This document shows, one piece after another, positions 7,822 through 16,935 of a stretch of DNA of 64,000 nt (position 1 is the first letter of the stretch; each line of letters starts with the position of its first letter). Both the position numbers and the translations under genes were made by a program. The notes beneath the pieces are model-generated. The model was not told the DNA's origin and searched no databases. It saw only the letters and a program-made list of their open reading frames with translations. Location of the stretch: contig NZ_JACOPG010000004.1 of assembly GCF_014287435.1 (NCBI RefSeq), forward strand, positions 248,001 through 312,000, given 5' to 3'. Source of the stretch: Roseburia lenta. GTDB lineage: Bacteria; Bacillota; Clostridia; Lachnospirales; Lachnospiraceae.

Positions 7822-9570
7822 ATGGAACGATTGCGTGTGTACTCCCACCGAAAGGCAAAACTGATCGGTGGGACCTTTATCGTCGTTTTGCTGGCTTTAG
7901 GGCTGCGCGTAGGCTATCTGATGATCTTTCGGGCAAGCCATTACGCGGAACTGGCGGTAGAGGTGGAGCAGCGGGAGCGCAAGGTGAAGGCGGCAAGAGG
8001 ACGCATTATTGATAGAAATGGCGTAATTCTTGCGTCAAATAAGACGGTATGCACAATTTCCGTCATACATAACCAGATCGAGGATCCGGAGGCGGTCATT
8101 TCCTGCCTGACTAAGGAACTGGGGCTGACGGAGGAAGAAATACGAAAGAAAGTAGAAAAGGTGTCCTCCATCGAAAAGATCAAGACCAATGTGGAAAAAG
8201 ACATTGGGGATGCCATCCGTGCCTATGATCTTGCAGGGGTCAAGGTGGATGATGACTACAAGCGCTATTATCCCTATGACCGCATCTTATCTAAGGTCTT
8301 AGGCTTTACCGGTGGCGACAATCAGGGCATCATCGGGCTGGAGGCTTATTATGATGAGGCTTTGCAGGGAGAGGATGGAAAGATTCTGACCTATACGGAT
8401 GCCAGAGGCGTGGAGGTCGCCGAACTGGGGGAGGTTCGGCTGGAACCGGAGGCAGGGGATGATCTTTATGTCTCGCTGGACTACAATATTTCACGTTTCG
8501 CCACCCAGTTGGCAGAACAGACCATGCAGCGCCATCAGGCATCCGGTGTGGAGATTATTGTCATGAATCCGAAAAATGGGGAGATCTATACCATGGTCAA
8601 CGTACCGGAGTTTTCCCTGCAGGAACCTTTTACCTTAACGGAATACATGGCGGGGCAGACCGGGGAGAAGACCGATCTTTTAAATGAGATGTGGCGCAAT
8701 ATCTGTATCAGTGATACCTATGAACCGGGATCGACTTTCAAGATTATCACAACGGCTGCGGCACTGGAAGAAGGGGTAGTCACGCCGGAGGAATCCTTTT
8801 ACTGTAATGGCAGTATCACGGTGGAGGATACGCGGATCCGTTGTCACAAGACAACAGGACATGGGAGCGAGGATTTTACCCATGCCATCATGAATTCCTG
8901 CAATCCGGTCTTTATCCAGTTGGGACTGCGCCTGGGAGCGCCGCGTTTCTTTCATTATTTTGAACAGTTCCAGATGCTTTCGACGACCGGGATCGACCTG
9001 CCCGGCGAAGGAGCGACCATCATGCACCAGTTAAAAAATGTAGGTCCGGTGGAACTGGCGACCATTTCCTTTGGTCAGTCTTTTCAATTAACGCCCATAC
9101 AGATGGCATCTACAGTGTCCTCTCTGATCAATGGGGGAGAGCGCGTCACCCCGCATATCGCACTGACCTGCCGGGATCGCGATGGCAAGGTGACAAGAAC
9201 TTACAAGACCAAGGACAAAGGCAGTGTCGTATCAAAGGAGACCTCTGAGATCCTGCGAGGTCTTTTGCATCAGGTGGTAGCGGAGGGGACAGGTAAGAAC
9301 GGTCAGGTTGCAGGCTTTGCCGTAGGAGGCAAGACGGCGACATCGCAGATGCTTCCCCGCGGGAGCGGAAAGTATATCGCTTCCTTTATCGGGTTTGCCC
9401 CGGCAGAGGATCCCGAGGTCTTAGCCATCGTTATTATCCATGAGCCCCAAGGCATTTATTATGGCGGCACGATCGCGGCACCGGTGTGCAGCCAGTTGTT
9501 TGAAAACATCCTGCCTTATCTGGGCGTGGAAGAGACCGAAAAAAATACGGATAGTGCAGTTGCGCAATAG
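7822..9570 (+). CDS. Class B penicillin-binding protein, second copy, with KTA instead of KTG
   Basis: 582 residues, same domain order as the preceding gene: membrane anchor (about 12-35), dimerisation domain (RGRIIDRNGVILASN) and transpeptidase domain. The catalytic serine motif is S304-T-F-K307 and the second motif is S359-C-N. The third motif reads K504-T-A506-T, so the usual glycine of the KTG box is alanine. The nucleophile, both lysines and the SxN motif are kept, so the enzyme may be active with altered beta-lactam fit, or specialised. It follows the first PBP by 31 bases behind a GGAGG site and precedes mraY. Either gene could be the SpoVD-like sporulation transpeptidase. Confidence 0.88.
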   Translation: MERLRVYSHRKAKLIGGTFIVVLLALGLRVGYLMIFRASHYAELAVEVEQRERKVKAARGRIIDRNGVILASNKTVCTISVIHNQIEDPEAVISCLTKELGLTEEEIRKKVEKVSSIEKIKTNVEKDIGDAIRAYDLAGVKVDDDYKRYYPYDRILSKVLGFTGGDNQGIIGLEAYYDEALQGEDGKILTYTDARGVEVAELGEVRLEPEAGDDLYVSLDYNISRFATQLAEQTMQRHQASGVEIIVMNPKNGEIYTMVNVPEFSLQEPFTLTEYMAGQTGEKTDLLNEMWRNICISDTYEPGSTFKIITTAAALEEGVVTPEESFYCNGSITVEDTRIRCHKTTGHGSEDFTHAIMNSCNPVFIQLGLRLGAPRFFHYFEQFQMLSTTGIDLPGEGATIMHQLKNVGPVELATISFGQSFQLTPIQMASTVSSLINGGERVTPHIALTCRDRDGKVTRTYKTKDKGSVVSKETSEILRGLLHQVVAEGTGKNGQVAGFAVGGKTATSQMLPRGSGKYIASFIGFAPAEDPEVLAIVIIHEPQGIYYGGTIAAPVCSQLFENILPYLGVEETEKNTDSAVAQ

Positions 9571-9644
9571 TGCCAAAACACTTATACTATTTAGTTGAAA
9601 AAAATGAAATTTGCAAAAGAATGCATAATAAACAAGGAGTCGTT

Positions 9645-10598
9645 ATGGTTGAAAAAATTTTATTTCCGGTACTTATTTCATTTGGGATAGCAACGATTCT
9701 AGGACCTATTGTTATTCCTTTTTTACGAAGACTCAAGGTTGGACAGACGGAGCGTGAGGAGTTGGAGTCGCATCAGATCAAGACAGGAACGCCGACCATG
9801 GGCGGCCTGATCATTTTGGCAGCGATCGTGATCACATCTCTTTTTTATGTGTCACGTTATCCCAAGATCATACCGATCGTATTTCTTACGGTAGGTTTCG
9901 GCGTTATCGGATTTCTGGATGATTATTTAAAGGTTGTTCTGCGCCGTTCGGATGGACTTTTGGCATGGCAGAAGATGCTTTTACAGATCGTGGTGACAAC
10001 GATCTTTGCCGTATATCTGGTGCGTTACACGGATGTTTCTTTGACCATGCTGGTGCCGTTTTCCGGCGGACATTACATTGATCTGGGCTGGCTTGCCATT
10101 CCGCTCATGTATTTTGCCGTGATCGGTACAGTCAACGGTGTCAACTTTACAGACGGACTGGATGGTCTGGCATCTTCGGTAACGGTATTGGTTGCAGTAT
10201 TCTTTACGGTGGTAGCCGTAGGGATGAACAGTGGAATCGAGCCGGTGACCTGTGCGGTCGTGGGAGCACTCTTAGGATTTTTGCTCTTTAATGTCTACCC
10301 GGCAAGTGTCTTTATGGGAGATACCGGATCTTTGGCACTGGGCGGTTTTGTGGCAGCAACGGCTTATATGTTACAGATGCCACTCTTTATCCTGATCGTG
10401 GGTCTGATCTATCTGGTAGAGGTTTTATCCGTGATCATCCAGGTGACATTCTTTAAACTGACACACGGAAAACGTATCTTTAAGATGGCACCGATCCATC
10501 ATCATTTTGAACTTTCCGGCTGGTCAGAGACCAGAGTTGTAGCCGTATTTTCCATCATCACGGCACTGCTTTGCCTGATCGGATATGCAGCACTTTAA
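9645..10598 (+). CDS. mraY: Phospho-N-acetylmuramoyl-pentapeptide-transferase
   Basis: 317 residues, polytopic membrane protein of normal MraY length. It transfers phospho-MurNAc-pentapeptide to undecaprenyl phosphate, giving lipid I. Seen: KTGTPTMGGL near the N-terminus, the FLDDYLKV aspartate motif, the NFTDGLDGLASS motif, VFMGDTGSLALG and the C-terminal histidine motif APIHHHFE. The start is the ATG at 9645 with AAGGAG six bases upstream; the 25 upstream in-frame codons carry no family residues or ribosome site. Confidence 0.97.
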   Translation: MVEKILFPVLISFGIATILGPIVIPFLRRLKVGQTEREELESHQIKTGTPTMGGLIILAAIVITSLFYVSRYPKIIPIVFLTVGFGVIGFLDDYLKVVLRRSDGLLAWQKMLLQIVVTTIFAVYLVRYTDVSLTMLVPFSGGHYIDLGWLAIPLMYFAVIGTVNGVNFTDGLDGLASSVTVLVAVFFTVVAVGMNSGIEPVTCAVVGALLGFLLFNVYPASVFMGDTGSLALGGFVAATAYMLQMPLFILIVGLIYLVEVLSVIIQVTFFKLTHGKRIFKMAPIHHHFELSGWSETRVVAVFSIITALLCLIGYAAL

Positions 10599-10622
10599 AC
10601 GAGAAAAGTCAGGAGGCAGATT

Positions 10623-11984
10623 GTGGATATTTCAAATAAGACAGTACTTGTCGTAGGAACAGGAAAAAGTGGCGTGGCAGCAGCAAAACTCTTGCTGCAT
10701 CATGCAAAAAAGGTATATATACAGGATGGCAATGAGGCTTTGGATGTGGCAGCATTCCGCAGCAAGAACCCGGAACTGACACCGGTGGAACTGATCCTGG
10801 GGGATGTATCGGAGGATATGTTAAAGTCCTTTGATATTGCCGTTTTGAGCCCGGGCGTGCCGCTGGATATTCCTTTGGTAGAAAAGATGAAAACTTTGAG
10901 CATGACCATCTGGGGCGAGATCGAACTGGCATATGTCCTTGGCAAGGGGCACGTGGTAGCCATTACCGGAACCAATGGTAAGACGACGACAACAACCATG
11001 GTCGGTCAGATCATGGCAAGACATTTTGCACACGTGGCAGTCGTTGGAAATATCGGTATTCCTTATACGAGCGTGGCAGAGGAGACGACAGACGACACGG
11101 TTGTTGTGGCAGAGATCAGCAGTTTCCAGTTGGAGACCATTGATACGTTTGCACCGAAAGCGGCTGCGATCTTAAATATCACGCCGGATCATCTGAACCG
11201 CCATCATACCATGGCAAATTATATTGCCGCCAAGGAGAGCATCGTAAAGAACCAGACCAGGGATGATCTGTGTGTGCTCAATTATAATGATGAAGTCCTG
11301 CGTGCCTTTGGAAGGACCTTAGAGCAAAAAGTCGTCTTGTTTTCCAGCACCGAGACTTTGGATGCTGGGCTCTATCTACAGGAAAATGAGATCCTGTGGG
11401 CAAGAAATGGAAAGACCGAGCATATTATTTCGGTGGAAGAACTCAATATCTTAGGTGCACACAATTATGAAAATGTTATGGCAGCGGTTGCACTTTGCGA
11501 TGGCATGGGCGTGCCGATGGAGACTATCCGGGAGGGACTGAGAGCCTTTCATGCAGTAGAACACCGTATCGAGTTTGTCTGCAAAAAGAATGACATTGCC
11601 TTTTACAACGATTCCAAGGGAACCAACCCGGATGCCGCGATCAAGGGCATCTGTGCCATGAACCGCAGGACAGTCCTGATCGGTGGTGGTTATGACAAGG
11701 AGTCCGTTTATGATGAGTGGATCGATAGTTTTGATGGCAAGGTCAAGCAACTGGTCCTGATCGGACAGACGGCGAAGAAGATCGCGGTCTGCGCCGATGC
11801 ACATGATTTTCATGATTATGTCTTTGCAGATTCTTTAGAGGAAGCCATAGACATTGCCTATGAGACAGCAGAACCGGGCGAGGCTGTTCTTTTATCACCG
11901 GCATGTGCAAGTTGGGGCATGTTTGACAATTACGAACAGCGTGGAGATATCTTTAAAGCATATGTAAGAAATCTAAAGGAGTAA
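10623..11984 (+). CDS. murD: UDP-N-acetylmuramoyl-L-alanine:D-glutamate ligase
   Basis: 453 residues, full length. Cytosolic ATP-dependent ligase adding D-Glu to UDP-MurNAc-L-Ala. Seen: an N-terminal Rossmann-like loop (VVGTGKSGVAAAK), the Mur ligase ATP loop GTNGKTTTT, the LNITPDHLNRH motif, a LGAHNYENVMAA block and the C-terminal NDSKGTNPDAAIKG and LLSPACASWGMFDNYEQRG motifs. Starts at a GTG (10623) seven bases after AGGAGG. It is the only Mur ligase in the cluster; murC, murE and murF are not in this window. Confidence 0.96.
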   Translation: MDISNKTVLVVGTGKSGVAAAKLLLHHAKKVYIQDGNEALDVAAFRSKNPELTPVELILGDVSEDMLKSFDIAVLSPGVPLDIPLVEKMKTLSMTIWGEIELAYVLGKGHVVAITGTNGKTTTTTMVGQIMARHFAHVAVVGNIGIPYTSVAEETTDDTVVVAEISSFQLETIDTFAPKAAAILNITPDHLNRHHTMANYIAAKESIVKNQTRDDLCVLNYNDEVLRAFGRTLEQKVVLFSSTETLDAGLYLQENEILWARNGKTEHIISVEELNILGAHNYENVMAAVALCDGMGVPMETIREGLRAFHAVEHRIEFVCKKNDIAFYNDSKGTNPDAAIKGICAMNRRTVLIGGGYDKESVYDEWIDSFDGKVKQLVLIGQTAKKIAVCADAHDFHDYVFADSLEEAIDIAYETAEPGEAVLLSPACASWGMFDNYEQRGDIFKAYVRNLKE

Positions 11985-11987
11985 TGC

Positions 11988-13112
11988 ATGGAGAGAGCCG
12001 TGACTGCGCAAAAAAAGAAAAGAAAGCGCACCGGAACAACCAAATATATCGACTATACCTTACTGCTGATGATCATATGTATCTTAGGTTTTGGTCTTGT
12101 TATGTTGTATAGTACCAGTGCCTATAATGCAACCTTGAAGTTCGGCAGTTCCATTTATTATCTGAAAAGACAGGCGATGTCAGCAGGACTTGGTTTTGTT
12201 CTGCTTTATATCTGTGTCAAACTGGATTACCATTTTTTTGCCAAATTTGCGGGTGTGGCGTATCTTTTGGCGACGGTTCTGTGTTTGGCGGTAAACTTTG
12301 TGGGAACCAGTAGTCATGGATCCTCCCGCTGGCTCAACATTGCAGGATTTTCCTTCCAGCCGTCCGAACTGGCCAAGGTTGCTGTGATCTTATATCTGGC
12401 AACGGTAATCAGTAAACGACCGATGGCTATGCGCACCTTCAAGGGCAATATAAAACTGCTGGCAACGATCTTGCCTATCTTTGTGGTGGTTGCCTATAAC
12501 AACCTGAGTACCGCCATCATTATTGTGGGGATCGCCTTTATCATGGTCTTTATTTCCAGTCCCAAGACGGCACCGTTTATCCTTGCTTTTGTGGGCGTTG
12601 CTTTACTGGCGGTTGTCTTTATTTTTGGAACATACCGGCAGGAGCGTGTGCAGATCTGGCTACACCCGGAAAATTACGACACCGGCTATCAGACCCTGCA
12701 GGGCTTGTATGCGATCGGATCCGGCGGACTTTTTGGCAAGGGGCTGGGCGAGAGTATCCAGAAACTGGGCTTTGTCCCGGAGGCGCAGAATGATATGATC
12801 TTTTCCATCATCTGTGAGGAACTGGGACTTTTCGGAGCCATCTGTGTGATACTTATGTATATTCTTTTATTGTGGCGCCTGCTTTTGATCGCGACCAATG
12901 CCAAAGACATGTTTGGATCCTATCTGGTGATCGGCATTATGGTGCATATCGCCTTACAGGTTATCTTAAACATTGCCGTTGTGACCAATTCCATGCCAAA
13001 CACCGGTGTTACGCTTCCTTTTGTCAGTTATGGAGGAACCTCCATCATGTTTCTGATCGCGGAGATGGGCGTAGCCCTCAGCGTGTCAAAGAGTGCGCAT
13101 GTGGAGACTTAG
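11988..13112 (+). CDS. FtsW/RodA/SpoVE family peptidoglycan polymerase
   Basis: 374 residues, about ten membrane segments after a basic head (QKKKRKRTG). SEDS-family proteins polymerise lipid II as partners of class B PBPs. Seen: GLVMLYSTSAYNA in the first segment, SRWLNIAGFSFQPSELAK (the conserved extracellular and QPSE motif), AQNDMIFSIICEELG with the catalytic-loop aspartate, and the C-terminal LPFVSYGGTS signature. Position right after murD matches spoVE or ftsW of Bacillus-type clusters, but the murG and murB genes that often follow are absent here; divIB comes next. Confidence 0.92.
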   Translation: MERAVTAQKKKRKRTGTTKYIDYTLLLMIICILGFGLVMLYSTSAYNATLKFGSSIYYLKRQAMSAGLGFVLLYICVKLDYHFFAKFAGVAYLLATVLCLAVNFVGTSSHGSSRWLNIAGFSFQPSELAKVAVILYLATVISKRPMAMRTFKGNIKLLATILPIFVVVAYNNLSTAIIIVGIAFIMVFISSPKTAPFILAFVGVALLAVVFIFGTYRQERVQIWLHPENYDTGYQTLQGLYAIGSGGLFGKGLGESIQKLGFVPEAQNDMIFSIICEELGLFGAICVILMYILLLWRLLLIATNAKDMFGSYLVIGIMVHIALQVILNIAVVTNSMPNTGVTLPFVSYGGTSIMFLIAEMGVALSVSKSAHVET

Positions 13113-13140
13113 GATAGAAAGAGGATGGAGACTGTGATTG

Positions 13141-13920
13141 ATGAAACGAAAAGGAAGAAACAACCAAGAGATCCCAAAGAAAAAAAAGAAGAAATTTTCC
13201 AAGTTCCGCTTTTACTTTTTTAATATAGTCCTGGGTGTGATCATCTGCCTGCTTGTCGCCGCTATGGCGATCTATGCTTTTTGTACGGTGCATACGGTGA
13301 CGGTCAAAGGCAATACCGTCTATACGGAGGAGGAGATCAAGCAGTTGGTACTGGACGACTCCTATTCCAAGAATACGGTCTATGCCTGGGGCAAGAACCT
13401 CATCAAGCCAAAGACCGATATTCCTTTTGTGTCCGCAATCAAGGTAAAGATCAAGGGCTATGACAAGTTGGAGATCGACGTGACGGAAAAGAAACTTTTC
13501 GGATGCGTTTTGCTTTCGGACAACCGTATGGCTTACTTTGATGAAGACGGAAAAGTGGTGGAGGTGTCGGACCGCGTCATTGAAAATGTGATGCAGGTGT
13601 CCGGGATCACCCTGGATAAGGCAAAGGTCGGCAGTAAGGTCGGGCTGGAAAAAGACCAGTTATCCTTCATGTTAAATCTTTTAAAGATCTTAAAGAAGTA
13701 CGACATTGCGATCAGCAGCCTTTCTTTTGATGAAAGAGGCCGCATTACGGTCGTTTACGGAAGTATTCTGATCTGTGTGGGAAATGATACTAACGTGGAA
13801 GAAAAGATCATGCGTCTGCCACATATCCTGCCAAATCTGGAAGGACAAAGCGGGACACTACATTTAGAAAACTGGACACCGGATAACACAGATATTGTGT
13901 TTGAAAGACCAAAAGAATAG
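13141..13920 (+). CDS. Cell division protein DivIB/FtsQ
   Basis: 259 residues. Lys/Arg-rich cytoplasmic head (1-25), one membrane segment (about 27-48), then a POTRA domain (VHTVTVKGNTVYTEEEIKQ...) and a beta domain as in FtsQ/DivIB. Works with FtsL and DivIC at the septum. The start is the ATG at 13141; a TTG directly before it is less likely. The C-terminus ends in a short acidic/basic tail rather than the long unstructured tail of some homologues. It precedes ftsZ, which has its own promoter. Confidence 0.85.
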   Translation: MKRKGRNNQEIPKKKKKKFSKFRFYFFNIVLGVIICLLVAAMAIYAFCTVHTVTVKGNTVYTEEEIKQLVLDDSYSKNTVYAWGKNLIKPKTDIPFVSAIKVKIKGYDKLEIDVTEKKLFGCVLLSDNRMAYFDEDGKVVEVSDRVIENVMQVSGITLDKAKVGSKVGLEKDQLSFMLNLLKILKKYDIAISSLSFDERGRITVVYGSILICVGNDTNVEEKIMRLPHILPNLEGQSGTLHLENWTPDNTDIVFERPKE

Positions 13921-13953
13921 CCTGTATAAATTTCAAATTTTTTGAAAAATAGG

Positions 13954-13985
13954 TTGATAAATGAATAAAATTTATATATTATAAT
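13954..13985 (+). promoter_or_regulatory. Likely sigma-A promoter of ftsZ
   Basis: TTGATA (13954-13959), 17-bp spacer, TATTAT (13977-13982); an overlapping TATAAT lies at 13980-13985. It falls in the 139-base gap before ftsZ, so ftsZ can be expressed apart from the upstream cluster. Confidence 0.6.
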
Positions 13986-14059
13986 CTATATGGGTTTGTA
14001 GAATAGGATTTATGGGTTCACTCATAGATTTTGAGATAGGAAGAAGGAGGATTAAGACC

Positions 14060-15298
14060 TTGCTTGAAATAATGACGAATGAAGCGGATACCAGTGCCAA
14101 GATTATCGTGATCGGAGTAGGTGGCGCAGGAAATAACGCTGTGAATAGAATGATTGATGAGAATATCGCAGGTGTTGAGTTTATCGGGATCAATACAGAT
14201 AAGCAGGCACTTTCCCTTTGCAAGGCACCGACATTGATCCAGATCGGTGAGAAACTGACCAAGGGTCTTGGTGCAGGCGCACAGCCGGAGATCGGTCAGA
14301 AGGCAGCAGAGGAGACCGCAGAGGAGATCGCAGCCAATGTCAAGGGCGCAGATATGGTATTCGTTACCTGTGGTATGGGTGGCGGAACCGGAACAGGTGC
14401 AGCACCGGTTGTTGCCAAGATCGCCAAGGAGCAGGGCATCCTTACCGTTGGTGTTGTGACCAAGCCATTCAAGTTTGAAGCAAAGACACGTATGGTCAAC
14501 GCAGAGTCCGGTATTGAGAGACTCAAGGAAAATGTTGATACTTTGATCGTGATCCCGAATGATAAATTATTAGAGATTGTAGACCGCAGAACGACTATGC
14601 CGGAAGCACTCAAGAAGGCAGATGAAGTATTACAGCAGGCAGTACAGGGTATTACAGACCTGATCAATCTGCCGGCTCTGATCAATCTGGATTTCGCAGA
14701 TGTCCAGACTGTTATGAAGGACAAGGGTCTTGCTCATATCGGTATCGGTACAGCCAAGGGTGATGAAAAGGCAACAGAGGCTGTTCGTATGGCAGTAGAG
14801 AGTCCACTTTTGGATACGACCATCAATGGCGCAACACATGTCATTATCAATATTTCCGGAGATATTTCTCTTATGGATGCCAATGCAGCATCTACTTATG
14901 TCAAGGATCTTGCAGGAGATTCTGTCAATATCATCTTCGGTGCCAAGTATGATGAGTCCAAGCCGGATGAAGCAACGATCACAGTCATTGCTACAGGCTT
15001 AGAGGACGCACCGGCAGCAGCACCAAAGCCATCTATGGGCAGTTCTCTCTTAAATAATATGCAGTATGCCAGCGGGCTTGGCACACCAAAGCCATCCGTC
15101 AGCGGATTTGGCGCAGGCGTACATACACAGCCTACGACACAGGCACCGAGACCATCGGCAGCATCACAGGCTGGTGGAGCATCTGTAGGAGGCGGTATGG
15201 GCAACTTCCCACCACTGACCAAGCCACAGCAGCCGACCAGCACAGTCAAGCAGGAAGACATCAAGATTCCTGAATTTTTAAAGAACACAAGAAAATAA
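14060..15298 (+). CDS. ftsZ: Cell division GTPase FtsZ
   Basis: 412 residues. Tubulin-like GTPase forming the cytokinetic ring. Seen: [17 protein letters not shown], the tubulin signature [10 protein letters not shown] (about residues 106-115), [21 protein letters not shown], a Gly/Pro/Ala-rich linker (about 320-395) and the C-terminal peptide [10 protein letters not shown] that binds FtsA/SepF-type anchors. The start chosen is TTG 14060 (read as MLEIMTNE), nine bases after GAAGGAGG; the LEI N-terminus is typical of relatives. ATG 14072 is the alternative, and the longer frame from 14012 has no ribosome site. Confidence 0.96.
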   Translation: MLEIMTNEADTSAKIIVIGVGGAGNNAVNRMIDENIAGVEFIGINTDKQALSLCKAPTLIQIGEKLTKGLGAGAQPEIGQKAAEETAEEIAANVKGADMVFVTCGMGGGTGTGAAPVVAKIAKEQGILTVGVVTKPFKFEAKTRMVNAESGIERLKENVDTLIVIPNDKLLEIVDRRTTMPEALKKADEVLQQAVQGITDLINLPALINLDFADVQTVMKDKGLAHIGIGTAKGDEKATEAVRMAVESPLLDTTINGATHVIINISGDISLMDANAASTYVKDLAGDSVNIIFGAKYDESKPDEATITVIATGLEDAPAAAPKPSMGSSLLNNMQYASGLGTPKPSVSGFGAGVHTQPTTQAPRPSAASQAGGASVGGGMGNFPPLTKPQQPTSTVKQEDIKIPEFLKNTRK

Positions 15299-15312
15299 TC
15301 TAGCAGGCTCGT

Positions 15313-15346
15313 TTCGACAGAATTTATAAAGCCACTTCCTTATAAT
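15313..15346 (+). promoter_or_regulatory. Candidate Spo0A-activated spoIIG promoter
   Basis: A perfect 0A box in reverse orientation (TTCGACA, 15313-15319; reads TGTCGAA on the other strand) overlaps a -35-like TCGACA. It is followed by a 21-bp spacer and a perfect TATAAT (15341-15346). Bacillus subtilis spoIIG has the same unusual design: a sigma-A promoter with an over-long 22-bp spacer and 0A boxes at the -35 region. The call is by analogy. Confidence 0.65.
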
Positions 15347-15376
15347 TGATCTTATCAAAAGGAGGTGGCTTTTTAT
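15329..15376 (+). terminator. ftsZ terminator hairpin whose 3' arm contains the spoIIGA ribosome site
   Basis: Arms AAGCCACTTCCTT (15329-15341) and AAGGAGGTGGCTT (15359-15371) pair over 13 bp with one G-T pair, followed by a T-rich run. The 3' arm contains the AAGGAGG ribosome site of spoIIGA and the loop contains most of the -10 of the candidate spoIIG promoter. Confidence 0.75.
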
Positions 15377-15389
15377 TTATGTCGTTTAT

Positions 15390-16148
15390 TTGGATGTTCT
15401 TGTTCTACAAAATCTTATGCTGGATCTGGCAAGTCTTCTAGCTCTTGCGATCTGGCAGGAAAAATCTATGTCGGTGCCAAGGCTGGTCTTAGCGAGCCTG
15501 CTTGCTACGGGGCTTGGCTGTCTGGCATATCTGTTTTTACATTCCTTTTGGGGCTATGTCATTTTTGTCGTTTTTCTTGTCAATCCACTCATGCTGTTAC
15601 TGGCATTTGAAAGGACAGCCCCTAAGGCATTGGCAGTCCTTTATTTTCACCTGCTGATCGTTTATGCAGGATTGGGCGGGCTGGTGTCCCTGTTGGATCT
15701 GTATCTGCCGGCGGAGATCCGGGACTTCTTATTGCCTCTGACATGTGCTTTGTTTTTTTTGCTTACGGTCATTGCATCGATCTTACAGGCAAGAAAAAGA
15801 GAGCAGCGGGAAGTGGCGATCCTGGTGTGTGGGCATGTGGAAAAAATGCAGGCACTCGCCGATACCGGAAATCTCTTGCGTGACCCCATCAGTGGCAGAC
15901 CGGTTTGCGTGGTGTCGGAAGACTATAAGGAGAAATGGAAGATCCCGGCAGAGCGGATGCGTCTGATCGCTTATGAGACGGTGGCAGGGCAGGATTTTAT
16001 GGAGATCGTAGCAGCAGATAAATTCCTGATGAAAGAGGCGGGAAAAATGGTCAGCCAGAAAGAGATCCTGCTGGGATTTGGCAAGGCATCCTTGTTTCAG
16101 GGGAAAAATTACCAGATGATATTACATAAAGATTTTTGTTGGGAGTGA
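15390..16148 (+). CDS. spoIIGA: Sigma-E processing peptidase SpoIIGA
   Basis: About 252 residues. N-terminal half with about five membrane segments; C-terminal half an aspartic protease-like domain with the [17 protein letters not shown] motif (active-site Asp158 in D-T-G). SpoIIGA cleaves pro-sigma-E at the septum in response to the forespore signal SpoIIR; sigE follows directly. The start is uncertain: TTG 15390 is the first standard start in frame but lies 24 bases after the AAGGAGG site. The frame stays open upstream, and an ATT at 15375, nine bases after that site, would give IYVVYLDVL, which resembles the usual family N-terminus. Confidence 0.9.
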   Translation: MDVLVLQNLMLDLASLLALAIWQEKSMSVPRLVLASLLATGLGCLAYLFLHSFWGYVIFVVFLVNPLMLLLAFERTAPKALAVLYFHLLIVYAGLGGLVSLLDLYLPAEIRDFLLPLTCALFFLLTVIASILQARKREQREVAILVCGHVEKMQALADTGNLLRDPISGRPVCVVSEDYKEKWKIPAERMRLIAYETVAGQDFMEIVAADKFLMKEAGKMVSQKEILLGFGKASLFQGKNYQMILHKDFCWE

Positions 16149-16152
16149 GCAT

Positions 16153-16866
16153 ATGCGTTTATTGTTTCGATGGCTTACGAGAGAGAAACTGGAATTGCTT
16201 TACATCGGTGGATGTGAGGTGCTTCCGGAACCTTTGAATGCAAGAGAGGAACAGGCATGTATCGAGGCTATGCAGGATCATCAGGATAAGGAGGCAAAGG
16301 AAAAACTGATCGCCCATAACCTGCGTCTGGTCGTCTATATCGCCAAGAAATTTGATAATACCAAGGTGGGAACCGAAGACCTGATCTCCATCGGCACGAT
16401 CGGTCTGATGAAGGCAATCAATACCTTTGATGCTTCCAAGAGCATCAAACTGGCGACCTATGCGTCGCGCTGTATTGAAAATGAGATCCTTATGTATCTG
16501 CGTAAAAATAACAAGCAGAAACTGGAGGTTTCGATTGATGAACCTCTCAATGTGGACTGGGATGGAAATGAACTTCTTTTGTCGGATATTTTAGGCACGG
16601 ACGAGGATGTGATCTACCGGGATTTGGAGACGCAGGCAGATCTCAAACTATTACATCAGGCCTTAAAGACCTTAAACGGCAGGGAGAAGATGATCATTGA
16701 ACTGCGTTTCGGGCTACATAGCAAAGATGGGGAAGAACTGACGCAAAAGCAGGTGGCAGACCTTTTGGGAATTTCCCAATCCTATATTTCCCGTCTGGAA
16801 AAAAAGATCATGAAGCGGCTGCATCGGGAGATGGCACGGCAGGAAAATGGTATGAAAGTAGTGTGA
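16153..16866 (+). CDS. sigE: RNA polymerase sporulation sigma factor, mother-cell sigma-E (pro-form)
   Basis: 237 residues. N-terminal pro-sequence of about 16-18 residues ending before YIGG ([13 protein letters not shown]), as in pro-sigma-E. Then region 2 ([29 protein letters not shown] and the -10-contact segment [19 protein letters not shown]) and region 4 with its helix-turn-helix ([21 protein letters not shown]). SpoIIGA, encoded four bases upstream, is expected to remove the pro-sequence. The factor directs early mother-cell genes during sporulation. Identity is well supported by both sequence and context. Confidence 0.95.
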   Translation: MRLLFRWLTREKLELLYIGGCEVLPEPLNAREEQACIEAMQDHQDKEAKEKLIAHNLRLVVYIAKKFDNTKVGTEDLISIGTIGLMKAINTFDASKSIKLATYASRCIENEILMYLRKNNKQKLEVSIDEPLNVDWDGNELLLSDILGTDEDVIYRDLETQADLKLLHQALKTLNGREKMIIELRFGLHSKDGEELTQKQVADLLGISQSYISRLEKKIMKRLHREMARQENGMKVV

Positions 16867-16884
16867 TTTTTTGGAAAAATGTTA

Positions 16885-16890
16885 TATAAT
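16885..16890 (+). promoter_or_regulatory. Candidate -10 element upstream of the MBL-fold gene
   Basis: TATAAT in the short gap after sigE, about 45 bases before the next start codon. No convincing -35 is present at the usual distance. Confidence 0.35.
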
Positions 16891-16935
16891 ATGGGTATGG
16901 AACAGAAGATTTTCTGACGAAACGGAGGAGAAGGT

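Noticed and set aside
14012..14059. Longer start for FtsZ
   Set aside because: No ribosome site upstream, while AAGAAGGAGG at 14041-14050 fits the TTG at 14060.
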